DNA of 64,000 nt from Paenibacillus rhizovicinus (GTDB taxonomy: Bacteria; Bacillota; Bacilli; Paenibacillales; Paenibacillaceae), in the NCBI RefSeq assembly GCF_010365285.1, contig NZ_CP048286.1, positions 6,932,001 through 6,996,000 of the forward strand. The letters are read 5' to 3'. Below, in pieces: positions 18,005 through 26,394 of the stretch. A model generated the notes under the pieces. It was not told the DNA's origin. It made no database searches and was given only the letters and a program-made list of their open reading frames with translations. Every line of letters starts with the position of its first letter. Position 1 is the stretch's first letter. The translations under genes and the position numbers were made by a program.

Positions 18005-19012
18005 ATGACAAAAATCACCAAAGTGGGCATGCTGGGTCTTGGTTCCATGGGTCAGAAGCATGTGAAAAATTTGCTGGAGCTGCCTAACGTAGAAGTGGCG
18101 GCCATTTGCGGTTCTACGATTGATAAAGCGGTGGCGTTCAGCATGGAATATACCGGCGGAAGCGCGAGGGCTTATGATTCCTTCGACGACATGCTGGACG
18201 AGGAAGCGCTGGATGCGGTCTATATTTGCATTCCCCCATTCGCGCATAACGGACAGGTCGAGAAGGCGGCAAGCAAAGGCGTTGCCGTCTTTATCGAGAA
18301 GCCGATTGCCTTCGATACGACGACGGCCGAGCGCATGACGGCAGCCGTGGAGCGAGCGGGCGTCGTCTCTCTGGTCGGCTATAACTATCGTTTCGGCGGC
18401 GCCGTGCAGGAGCTCAAGCGGATGATCGAGGATGGGCGGGCCGGCGTTCCGACGTTGTTCGAAGGCAGGTTCTATTGCAACTCGCTGCACTCTCCCTGGT
18501 GGAGCGACCGCAGCCGTTCGGGCGGACAGGTGTTTGAGCAGGCCATCCATATCTATGACCTTGCGTTGCATTTTTTTGGGATACCCGACCGCATCAGCGG
18601 ATTTACCGCCAATTTGGGCCATCTCGAAACGCCAGGCTATACGATCGAGGATACGAGCGTCGGTTCGGTTCGTTTCCGCTCGGGAGCAATGGCTTCGATC
18701 TGCGCTTCCAATTGCGCCGTTCCGACGGAATGGGATTGTACCTTCACCGTCATTTGCAGCAAAGTGACCGCTCGTTTCGCTCATGGGAACAGCGCTGAAT
18801 TTGTGTTTACGGACGGCGAGACGCCGGTTCGGCAGCGATACGAGACGCATCTCGACGGGCATGCGGAAGAGACCAGATCGTTCATTGCGGCGGTGCGCGG
18901 AGAAGGGCCGGAAGTTTGTCCGATCCGGGAAGGGCTTCTCAGTCTGCGGCTTGTGGAGAATGTGATGCAGTCCGCGGACGACAACGGCAGACAGATTGCT
19001 TATGTTCTTTAA
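18005..19012 (+). CDS. Gfo/Idh/MocA family oxidoreductase
   Basis: The 335-residue cytoplasmic enzyme opens with a Rossmann nucleotide-binding segment (VGMLGLGSMGQKHVKNL) and has the family EKPIAFD motif near residue 98, whose lysine is a conserved active-site residue. The C-terminal half is the substrate-binding alpha/beta domain with a GGQVFEQAIHIYDLALHFFG segment containing the usual Asp/His region. Such enzymes oxidise or reduce sugars, inositols and related polyols with NAD(P). A GGGGGA site precedes ATG 18005, and a strong terminator follows, so it is a single-gene unit between beta-helix genes. The substrate is unknown. Confidence 0.85.
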   Translation: MTKITKVGMLGLGSMGQKHVKNLLELPNVEVAAICGSTIDKAVAFSMEYTGGSARAYDSFDDMLDEEALDAVYICIPPFAHNGQVEKAASKGVAVFIEKPIAFDTTTAERMTAAVERAGVVSLVGYNYRFGGAVQELKRMIEDGRAGVPTLFEGRFYCNSLHSPWWSDRSRSGGQVFEQAIHIYDLALHFFGIPDRISGFTANLGHLETPGYTIEDTSVGSVRFRSGAMASICASNCAVPTEWDCTFTVICSKVTARFAHGNSAEFVFTDGETPVRQRYETHLDGHAEETRSFIAAVRGEGPEVCPIREGLLSLRLVENVMQSADDNGRQIAYVL

Positions 19013-19060
19013 TTCGCTCGGAGGAGACGCGCGCAACACCTAGACGAGCACAGCATTCGC

Positions 19061-19094
19061 GGAGAAGGCCGTATTGCGGTCCTTCTCTTTTTTT
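19061..19094 (+). terminator. Rho-independent terminator after the 18-kb dehydrogenase
   Basis: GAGAAGG (19062-19068) pairs with CCTTCTC (19081-19087), with a CCG/CGG inner extension, and seven T residues follow. Confidence 0.9.
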
Positions 19095-19176
19095 GCGATT
19101 CCGGTCACTATTTACACTAGTCGAAGAAAGATGAAAGTTTGCAAAAGGCTACCGTAGTTCGCATCGACCTATGTGC

Positions 19177-19188
19177 GGTAACGTTACC
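19177..19188. promoter_or_regulatory. Candidate LacI-type operator (12-bp perfect palindrome)
   Basis: GGTAACGTTACC is a perfect palindrome with the central CG typical of LacI-family operators, located 38 bases before the chosen start of the 701-residue beta-helix gene. No LacI regulator is encoded in the window. The assignment rests on symmetry and position only. Confidence 0.4.
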
Positions 19189-19226
19189 ATGCAACCATTA
19201 AATGAAGCATGGGGAGGTTTGAAGGT

Positions 19227-21332
19227 ATGGGAATTCTTGCACCCAGACGAACGTTCATGGCGCTCATTGCAGCGGCGATGCTGATCTCGCCGTTCACGAT
19301 TGGCAGCGTTCCCAAGGCAAACGGGGCTGCGGCGCCGTTCAAGCTGAAAGCATTGTTCAACGTCGATGCCGAAAGCGGCGCATACGACGCAACAAAATCG
19401 TTCGCCTTCGAAACCGACATGAAGGACGGCTACAAGACCGTCGAAATTCCCGTCTCCGCGCTGAAGACGCTGACGGCGGACGGCAAGCTTGGCAGCATCG
19501 CGTTCGTGCCCGCCGATGCGGCAATGAACGAAGACGGCGAGGTTGTAAACGGCTGGCCGGAAACGAAGGACGCCGTCTACGTGGATAAGATGAGCATCGG
19601 CGGCATTCAGTTGTTCACGAACGAAGCGAAACGGCCGTTCATGTTTCAAAACTTCTCGAACGAGGAGGACTTGTATTATTCCTACGCGATCAACGGCACG
19701 GTCGCGCCAAAATGCGGCGTGAACAATTCGAGATGCCTGACCTTCTCCGTCGCCGGCAGCGCAGGCACGTCGTGGATCGTGTTCAATGAGCCGATCGATC
19801 TGACGGGCATGGGCGGCAAGGATAAATTGAAATTCGAGCTGGATCTGAGCAGCGTCAGCTACGCGGATTGGGCACCGGCGCCAGCGAAGCCGCAGCCGGG
19901 TCCGAACGATGCGCCCCCGGCAACGGTCGAAATCGGTCCGGGCAAGGCGTACGAGAACATCGGCGACTTTGCCTGGGAAACGCTGAAAGCGGGCGACGTC
20001 GTATATGTGTACTATCGGCCCGAGCCGTATAAGGAGAAGATCGGCATCTTCGCGGAAGGCACGAAGGAGAAGCCGATCATCGTTCATGGCGTCCCGGGAC
20101 CGAACGGCGAGCTGCCTAAGATCGATGGGAACGGAGCGACGGCGCGCGCAGCGAACCCGATCCCGAACGCGAACCGCTCGCTTGTGCGCATCGGCAAGGA
20201 CAGCCAGCCTGCGAAGTACGTCACGTTCGAGAATTTCGAGGTGTACGACGCTCACGCCTCGAAGAAGTACACGAACGCCAGCGGCGCGCAAGCCAGTTAT
20301 GCATTCAACGCCACGGGCATCTGGATCGACAACGGGGATCATGTGACGCTGCGCAACAATCGCATTCACGATAACGGAAACGGCATATTCGGTTCCTCGT
20401 CCATGTATGTATGGGAAGGAGCGCTCATCGATTACACGTCGAAGGATCTGCTCATCCAAGGGAATTCCGTTTACGGCAACGGAAACGTCGGCCGGATGTT
20501 CGAGCATAACAGTTACATTGCCGCCATCGGCACGGTATACGAGAACAACCGCTACGGCGATTTGCTGGCAGGTTCGCAGGGTTACGGCCTGAAGGACCGC
20601 GGCGCGGGCACGGTCGTCAGGTACAATTGGATCGAGGGCGGAAGAAGGCAGATCGCGCTCGATGATGGCGAGGATACGCCGCGGATCGTATTGGATCCGA
20701 CCTACAACAACTCGTTCGTCTATGCCAACGTGCTGGTCGAGCATGACCACTTGTTCGATACGTGGGGTGACGACGAGATCATCAATTTCGGCGGCGACGA
20801 TGCGGCCGTGCCGGATCGTCACGGTACGCTCAATTTCTTCAACAATACGATCCTCACCTACCGTCAAGCCCGCGTTTACGGGCAAGACGGCGTGCCGAAC
20901 CTGAAGGATCCGGGCCGCGTCGAGCGTACGGTGCTCTTCTATGCGCCGGGCAAGCATGTGGACGCGCGCAACAATGTCTTCCACCGTGCCGGAGCGAATC
21001 CCGCACCGCTCGTGATCACGGACGACGACGCCTCGATCGAGCTGCGCAACAACTGGTTCACGGAAGGGTACTTCTACGATTTCAACGAGCCCGACCGTCA
21101 TCCGGACAAAAATATCGGTACGATTACAGGCGCTGATCCGGGTTTGATCAACTTATCGCTGGAAGCGCAGAATTATCAATTGAAGGCGGGATCGCCGCTT
21201 ATCGATGCCGGAGGCGGCCTGCCGAACGCATACGGCGACTTGCTCGCCAAGGAGTACGCGCCGCATCAGCAAAGCGTGAAGCGTCCGGACAAAGGCAAAA
21301 CCGACATCGGCGCGTTCGAGTATGTCAAGTGA
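19227..21332 (+). CDS. Secreted beta-helix protein with N-terminal module (paralogue 3)
   Basis: The 701-residue protein has a signal peptide (MALIAAAMLISPFTI, cleavage near NGAAA), an extra N-terminal module of about 200 residues with carbohydrate-binding-like beta-sandwich character, a Pro-rich linker (APAKPQPGPNDAPPA), and then a beta-helix domain clearly related to paralogues 1 and 2 (GPGKAYENIGDFAWETL and KIDGNGATARA). The ATG at 19227 is chosen because GGGGAGG lies nine bases upstream; an ATG at 19209 precedes that site. It ends in the same DIGAFEY tail as its relatives. The probable role is secreted polysaccharide binding or cleavage. Confidence 0.82.
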   Translation: MGILAPRRTFMALIAAAMLISPFTIGSVPKANGAAAPFKLKALFNVDAESGAYDATKSFAFETDMKDGYKTVEIPVSALKTLTADGKLGSIAFVPADAAMNEDGEVVNGWPETKDAVYVDKMSIGGIQLFTNEAKRPFMFQNFSNEEDLYYSYAINGTVAPKCGVNNSRCLTFSVAGSAGTSWIVFNEPIDLTGMGGKDKLKFELDLSSVSYADWAPAPAKPQPGPNDAPPATVEIGPGKAYENIGDFAWETLKAGDVVYVYYRPEPYKEKIGIFAEGTKEKPIIVHGVPGPNGELPKIDGNGATARAANPIPNANRSLVRIGKDSQPAKYVTFENFEVYDAHASKKYTNASGAQASYAFNATGIWIDNGDHVTLRNNRIHDNGNGIFGSSSMYVWEGALIDYTSKDLLIQGNSVYGNGNVGRMFEHNSYIAAIGTVYENNRYGDLLAGSQGYGLKDRGAGTVVRYNWIEGGRRQIALDDGEDTPRIVLDPTYNNSFVYANVLVEHDHLFDTWGDDEIINFGGDDAAVPDRHGTLNFFNNTILTYRQARVYGQDGVPNLKDPGRVERTVLFYAPGKHVDARNNVFHRAGANPAPLVITDDDASIELRNNWFTEGYFYDFNEPDRHPDKNIGTITGADPGLINLSLEAQNYQLKAGSPLIDAGGGLPNAYGDLLAKEYAPHQQSVKRPDKGKTDIGAFEYVK

Positions 21333-21543
21333 GATTTAAATTTGCTGAATAGGAAGCAGTTAGATCAGCAATGTCTGAAGCGCTCAAATTTGCAGAATTT
21401 TTCGAATTAGCAGGAATTTGCATGTTTGTATTCGAAAAATTTAGATAAGCAGCGGATTCGCAATCTAAGGAGCTGCCGGCAAGGGCGCCGTCTGACGGCG
21501 TCCTGTCGGCATGCCTATCACGATCAATCGGAGGTAACGATCC

Positions 21544-22695
21544 ATGACAACGCACAACATCGGCATTATTATGAACGGCGTAACGGGACGGATGGGCACG
21601 AACCAGCATCTTATCCGGTCCATTCTCGCAATCCGCAATCAAGGCGGCGTCGCGCTCCCCAATGGGGATGTCATTATGCCTGATCCCATTCTGGTCGGAC
21701 GGCAAGCGCATAAGTTGGAAGCGCTTGCCCGGAAACATGGCATTTCCCGCTGGAGCACCGATTTGGATGCTTGCTTGGCGGATCCGAATGACACGGTTTA
21801 TTTCGATGCGCAAACTACGCTGCACCGCGCGGACAGCATCAAGAAAGCGATCGCCGCCGGCAAGCACATCTATTGCGAGAAGCCGACGGCGGACAGTCTC
21901 GAGCAGTCGCTCGCGATTGCCCGGCTGGCAAAGGAAGCCGGCGTGAAGCATGGCGTCGTCCAGGACAAATTATTTCTGCCGGGGCTGCTCAAGTTAAAGC
22001 GGCTGCTCGATGCGGGATTTTTCGGCAAGGTGCTGTCCGTGCGGATGGAATTCGGCTATTGGGTATTCGAGGGCGATTGGCAGACTGCCCAGCGGCCTTC
22101 CTGGAATTATCGCAAGGAAGAGGGCGGCGGCATCATCGTCGATATGTTCGCGCATTGGCGTTACGTGCTGGACAACTTATTCGGCGAGGTGAAAGCCGTC
22201 TCTTGCCTCGGTACGACGCATATTCCGCAGCGGATCGATGAACAGGGCGAGCGTTATGCGTGCACGGCCGACGATGCTGCGTACGCGACGTTCCTGCTCG
22301 AAGGCGGCATCGTCGTTCAGGCCAATTCGTCCTGGGCGGTGCGCGTGAACCGCGACGACCTGCTGACGATTCAAGTGGACGGAACGGAAGGCAGCGCCGT
22401 CGCGGGGCTGCGAGAATGCAAAGCGCAGCATCGGGTGAACACGCCGAAGCCGGTCTGGAATCCCGATATTCCGAACCCGTTCGCATTCGCGGAGCAGTGG
22501 CAGGAGGTTCCGGACAACGGGCAGTTCGATAACGGGTTCAAAGTCCAATGGGAGCATTTCCTGAAACATCTCGTCACCGGCAGCCCGTTCCCTTGGGACC
22601 TGCTCGAAGGCGCCAAAGGCACGCAAATGGCGGAGCTTGGACTCCAATCCTGGGCGGAACGGCGTTGGGTCGACGTGCCGCCGCTTCAAGTATAG
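21544..22695 (+). CDS. Gfo/Idh/MocA family oxidoreductase, first gene of the 6-gene operon
   Basis: The 383-residue protein has a Rossmann start (GIIMNGVTGRMGTNQHL), the family EKPTADS motif with its conserved lysine near residue 117, and a C-terminal substrate domain with GGGIIVDMFAHWRYVLDN, where the conserved Asp and His of the family are expected. GGAGGT precedes ATG 21544. The next gene begins 18 bp downstream with its own AGGAGG site, so this gene opens an operon running to 27473. The expected reaction is NAD(P)-linked oxidation of a sugar or cyclitol. Confidence 0.85.
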   Translation: MTTHNIGIIMNGVTGRMGTNQHLIRSILAIRNQGGVALPNGDVIMPDPILVGRQAHKLEALARKHGISRWSTDLDACLADPNDTVYFDAQTTLHRADSIKKAIAAGKHIYCEKPTADSLEQSLAIARLAKEAGVKHGVVQDKLFLPGLLKLKRLLDAGFFGKVLSVRMEFGYWVFEGDWQTAQRPSWNYRKEEGGGIIVDMFAHWRYVLDNLFGEVKAVSCLGTTHIPQRIDEQGERYACTADDAAYATFLLEGGIVVQANSSWAVRVNRDDLLTIQVDGTEGSAVAGLRECKAQHRVNTPKPVWNPDIPNPFAFAEQWQEVPDNGQFDNGFKVQWEHFLKHLVTGSPFPWDLLEGAKGTQMAELGLQSWAERRWVDVPPLQV

Positions 22696-22712
22696 GAGGC
22701 GAACGACGAACG

Positions 22713-23882
22713 ATGAACGGGACAACTACGATCAAACTGCCTCAGGCAGACGGCTCGCTGCTAGATTATAAGCTTGCGAACACCGAGCCGATCACGGCGC
22801 CGGCCTTGCCGCTGCGCAGCCGGATCGCCTATTCCGCCGCACATGTCGTCTGCGATCCGCGATCGGATGCAGAGCCCATGCTGGGAGCGGCAATCGACTG
22901 GCAGGCTACGATGGCGTACCGGCATCACCTCTGGTCGCTCGGCCTCGCGGTTGCCGAAGCGATGGATACCGCGCAGCGGGGGATGGGGCTTGATTGGCTC
23001 CGGGCGAAGGAGCTGATCGGGCATTCGCTCGCGGAAGCGGAGGCCGTGAAAGGCCGGATCGCATGCGGAGCCGGCACGGATCAGCTGGTTCCGGGACCGC
23101 AGGTCATGATCGAGCAGGTCATCGAAGCGTACGCGGAGCAATGCGAATATATCGAGAGCCGCGGCGGCCAAGTCATTCTCATGGCAAGCCGCGCGCTTGC
23201 GGCCGCGGCGAAATCGCCGGCCGACTACGAGCGAGTATACGGCACGATACTGCGGCAGGTTTCCCGGCCGGTCATTCTGCATTGGCTGGGCGACATGTTC
23301 GATCCGGCATTAGCCGGTTATTGGGGCGAACGGGATGCCGATGCGGCGATGGAGGTCTGTCTCCGTGTCATACACGCGTATCCGGATAAGGTGGACGGCA
23401 TCAAGATTTCGCTGCTCGACGCCGACAAGGAAGTGCGGATGCGCCGCAGATTGCCGAGCGGCGTCCGGATGTATACCGGCGACGATTTCAACTATCCGGC
23501 ATTGATCGAAGGCGACGAGCACGGCTACAGCCATGCGCTTCTCGGCATTTTCGATGCGATCGCGCCGGTTGCGGCAGCAGCAATCCATGCGCTGGATAAC
23601 GGGGATACGGACCGGTATCGCGCGTTGCTCGCGCCGACGCTGCCGTTGTCGCGGCATATTTTCCAGCGGCCGACTTATGCCTACAAGACGGGAATTGTCT
23701 TCATGGCTTACTTGAATGGCCATCAATCGCATTTCCGCATGCTCGGCGGCGCGGAAGGCGCGAGGTCGATCGTCCATCTCGCCGGGCTGTTCGAGCTGGC
23801 GGACCGCGCGGGGCTGCTCGCGAAGCCGGAATTGGCGGTGCGCCGCATGAAGCAGACGCTTGCCATGGCGGGAATCGAATAG
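22713..23882 (+). CDS. DUF993 family, dihydrodipicolinate synthase-like aldolase fold
   Basis: The 389-residue protein resembles the DUF993 family, whose members share the TIM-barrel fold of dihydrodipicolinate synthase and are often found beside Gfo/Idh/MocA genes. Visible features include an invariant-looking GQVILMASRALAAAA segment near residue 150 and VDGIKISLLDADKE near 230, where the lysine is a candidate Schiff-base residue. ATG 22713 follows AGGAGG, and the longer frame from 22548 overlaps the preceding gene. The probable role is a carbon-carbon lyase or dehydratase step on a keto-acid or keto-sugar. The assignment is from memory of family patterns. Confidence 0.68.
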   Translation: MNGTTTIKLPQADGSLLDYKLANTEPITAPALPLRSRIAYSAAHVVCDPRSDAEPMLGAAIDWQATMAYRHHLWSLGLAVAEAMDTAQRGMGLDWLRAKELIGHSLAEAEAVKGRIACGAGTDQLVPGPQVMIEQVIEAYAEQCEYIESRGGQVILMASRALAAAAKSPADYERVYGTILRQVSRPVILHWLGDMFDPALAGYWGERDADAAMEVCLRVIHAYPDKVDGIKISLLDADKEVRMRRRLPSGVRMYTGDDFNYPALIEGDEHGYSHALLGIFDAIAPVAAAAIHALDNGDTDRYRALLAPTLPLSRHIFQRPTYAYKTGIVFMAYLNGHQSHFRMLGGAEGARSIVHLAGLFELADRAGLLAKPELAVRRMKQTLAMAGIE

Positions 23883-23897
23883 AGGGGGAACGAAACG

Positions 23898-24719
23898 GTG
23901 GAACAGCTAACGAATTGGAATCGATTAAGCTTAAACCAAATCACGACGGATATGCTGTCCCTGCCGCAGGCCGTCGATGCCTGCGTGCGGGCCGATGTGC
24001 CGTCGATTGCGCTATGGCGGCACAAGATCGCCGAGACGGGGTTAGCCGCCGCAAGCCGCCTCATCCGCGATTCCGGCTTGCGCGTATCCAGCTTATGCCG
24101 CGGCGGCATGTTCCCGGCGGCGACGGCCGAAGCGCGCAGGGAACGGATGGACGACAACCGGCGCGCCGTCGACGAAGCGGCGGAGCTCGGCACCGGCGTG
24201 CTCGTCCTCGTCTGCGGGCCTGCCCCGGATCGCGATATCGCCGGCGCCAGACGGATGGTCGAGGAAGCGATCGCCGAGCTCGTGCCTTACGCGGAGTCGT
24301 GCGGGGTGTGCCTTGGCATCGAGCCGCTTCATCCGATGTATGCGGCCGAACGTTCCGTCATCAATTTATTGTCGCAAGCGAGCGAAATCGCGGAGCAATA
24401 CCGGCCGGATCAGGTCGGCATCGTCGTCGATGCGTTTCACGTATGGTGGGATCCAGGCTTGTACGGCCAGATCGAACGGGCAGCCGGAAGAATCGTCGGC
24501 TACCATGTGTCCGACTGGATCGTGCCGACGCCGGATTTGCTCATGGGACGCGGCATGATGGGGGATGGCGTCATCGAGCTGCGCCGCATTCGCGAAGCCG
24601 TCGAAGCGGCTGGATATAGGGGGCCGATCGAAGTGGAGATTTTCAACCGGGCGGTCTGGGATCTGCCCGTCGACGAGTCGCTCGCCTTGATTAAGAGCCG
24701 TTACTTGGAACATGTGTAG
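23898..24719 (+). CDS. Sugar phosphate isomerase/epimerase family protein (TIM barrel)
   Basis: The 273-residue protein has the AP-endonuclease-2/xylose-isomerase-like TIM barrel found in IolE, IolI and ketose 3-epimerases. Metal-binding motifs are apparent: LGIEPLHP (glutamate ligand) near residue 140, VGIVVDAFHVWWDP (aspartate and histidine ligands) near 175, and a C-terminal PIEVEIFN glutamate near 250. The start is GTG 23898 after a GGGGG purine-rich site, 15 bp behind the DUF993 gene. It probably isomerises, epimerises or dehydrates the oxidised sugar made by the dehydrogenases. Confidence 0.82.
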   Translation: MEQLTNWNRLSLNQITTDMLSLPQAVDACVRADVPSIALWRHKIAETGLAAASRLIRDSGLRVSSLCRGGMFPAATAEARRERMDDNRRAVDEAAELGTGVLVLVCGPAPDRDIAGARRMVEEAIAELVPYAESCGVCLGIEPLHPMYAAERSVINLLSQASEIAEQYRPDQVGIVVDAFHVWWDPGLYGQIERAAGRIVGYHVSDWIVPTPDLLMGRGMMGDGVIELRRIREAVEAAGYRGPIEVEIFNRAVWDLPVDESLALIKSRYLEHV

Positions 24720-24744
24720 GAGGAGCAGGAGGAGCAGGAGGAGG
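24718..24744. repeat. Three 9-bp AGGAGGAGC-type repeats forming an array of ribosome binding sites
   Basis: Units at 24718-24726, 24727-24735 and 24736-24744 (the last ends in G) begin within the stop codon of the epimerase gene. Each unit contains a full anti-16S match, so several ribosome binding sites stand in series upstream of the GTG at 24753. Confidence 0.85.
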
Positions 24745-24752
24745 ACCCGGCG

Positions 24753-25550
24753 GTGAAGAAATATTACGAGGCGGACAAAGTCGCCCAAGAAGTTCCATTT
24801 GAACCCATACCCGAAGAAACGAGAGCGCTCTATCTGCGGCCGGGCGAACTGCTTGCCATCCAGGAGAGGTTCCCCGTCGCGTACCTGCCGCTCGGCACGC
24901 TGGAATGGCACGGCCGCCATAATCCGCTAGGCGTCGATGCCATCAAAGCCGAACGGCTGTGCATGGAAGCAGCCAAGCTGGCCGGCGGCGTCGTGATGCC
25001 GGCGATCCATTTTGCCGCGGACGCTTACTGGGATGCGGGTTTCGGGATCGGCTACGGGATGGACGCGACCGCCGGCTATGCGCTTCCGGGCTCGTTTTAT
25101 GGCATCGAGACAAGTTTATTCGTTTCGCTGGTCGTGAACGCATGCCGCAATTATTTGAACCGCGGCTTCAAGCTTGTCGTGCTCGTATCGGGCCATAACC
25201 CTTCCATTCAGCAGAACGTCCTCGATGAAGTCTGCTACGCCTGCAAGACGGACGAAGGCGCTGAACCAGTATGCTTTACAATGGATTACCTGCTGATGGA
25301 GCCGGACGATCCGCTTCGAGCCAGCGACCATGCCGCCTGCATCGAGACGAGCATGATGCTTTATTTGAATGGGGAGCGCGTCAATATGGGAGCCAATGCG
25401 GGCCATGTCCGCGAGCATCTCGGCGTCGGCGGCGCTCGTCCCTACTCGGAGGCTACGGCGGAAGAGGGGGAAATCCGCTTCGCCCGCCAAGCCGCGGGAC
25501 TCGCGAAGCTGGCGAGCGGGCGGTTGGGCAAGCTGTTGAACACAAATTAA
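24753..25550 (+). CDS. Creatininase family protein
   Basis: The 265-residue protein shows creatininase-family motifs: LPLGTLEWHGRHNPLGVDA (metal-binding Glu, His and Asp) near residue 47, a degenerate SGHNPS (usually NGHGGN) near 147, and CIETSMML (glutamate ligand) near 195. Family members are metal-dependent amidohydrolases or deformylases acting on cyclic amides and similar substrates. The GTG start follows an array of GGAGG repeats. In this operon a role in hydrolysing a lactone or amide intermediate of sugar breakdown is possible but unproven. Confidence 0.8.
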   Translation: MKKYYEADKVAQEVPFEPIPEETRALYLRPGELLAIQERFPVAYLPLGTLEWHGRHNPLGVDAIKAERLCMEAAKLAGGVVMPAIHFAADAYWDAGFGIGYGMDATAGYALPGSFYGIETSLFVSLVVNACRNYLNRGFKLVVLVSGHNPSIQQNVLDEVCYACKTDEGAEPVCFTMDYLLMEPDDPLRASDHAACIETSMMLYLNGERVNMGANAGHVREHLGVGGARPYSEATAEEGEIRFARQAAGLAKLASGRLGKLLNTN

Positions 25551-25572
25551 GCGATAATCGGGAGATGATACT

Positions 25573-26394
25573 TTGAAACTCGCAATCAATACGCTTGGCT
25601 GCCCGGATTGGACATGGGCGCAGATTATGGACGAGGCGGTTCGTCTCGGTTATGACGGCATCGAGGTGCGCGGCATTCAAGACGAACTGCTGCTTACGAA
25701 ATGCGAACCGTTCCTGCCGGAACGGCTCGAAGCGACCAAAGACGCGTTGCGCGGCAAGGGCTTGACGATTTGCTGCCTCAGCACTTCTTGTTCCTTCCAT
25801 GCGCCTCATCGTTACGAGGATGCGATCCAAGAAGGCAAAGACGCCATCGATTTGGCCGAACGGCTCGGCGTGCCTTATATTCGCGTATTCGGCGATGCGA
25901 TTCCCGACAAGTCGAATAAAGAAGCGACGATCGCCGCCGTCGCTGCCGGGCTCCAAACCTTGGGCGCGTATGCGGAGAGCAAGCCGGTTCGCGTGCTCAT
26001 CGAGACGCATGGCGATTTTGCCGATCACGATGACCTGCTGGCCGTACTGAGCCGCACGCAATCCCCGGCAATCGGCGTGCTCTGGGATATTCAAGTCACG
26101 TTCAAGCATAATGGGCAGCTGCCCGCAGAAACTTACGCGAAGCTGGGTTCCTACATGCAGCATGTTCACGTGAAGGACTTCATCGGTTCCCATGATAGCG
26201 GGCGAATTTGCTTACCGGGGGAAGGCGATGTTCCGATCGAAGATTGCCTGGCATTGCTGCGGGAACACGGTTACGACGGCTATTATTCATTCGAATGGGA
26301 GAAGCGGTGGCATCCGGAAATCGACGGGCCTGAAGTCGCGTTCCCCGCGTTTATCCGCTATATGTCGGAGCACGCGAAGAAGGGGATCCAATGA
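25573..26394 (+). CDS. Sugar phosphate isomerase/epimerase family protein (second copy)
   Basis: The 273-residue protein is a TIM barrel of the xylose-isomerase-like family. It has a GYDGIEVRG start-domain motif near residue 29, a VLIETHGDF metal-ligand segment near 137, a GVLWDIQVTFKHNG segment near 172, and HVHVKDF with histidine ligand near 196, then a C-terminal YYSFEWEKRW glutamate. These are the four metal-binding positions expected of the family. The TTG start at 25573 follows GGGAGA, and the stop overlaps the next ATG (ATGA). It differs clearly from the first epimerase in the operon, so the two probably do different steps. Confidence 0.82.
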   Translation: MKLAINTLGCPDWTWAQIMDEAVRLGYDGIEVRGIQDELLLTKCEPFLPERLEATKDALRGKGLTICCLSTSCSFHAPHRYEDAIQEGKDAIDLAERLGVPYIRVFGDAIPDKSNKEATIAAVAAGLQTLGAYAESKPVRVLIETHGDFADHDDLLAVLSRTQSPAIGVLWDIQVTFKHNGQLPAETYAKLGSYMQHVHVKDFIGSHDSGRICLPGEGDVPIEDCLALLREHGYDGYYSFEWEKRWHPEIDGPEVAFPAFIRYMSEHAKKGIQ

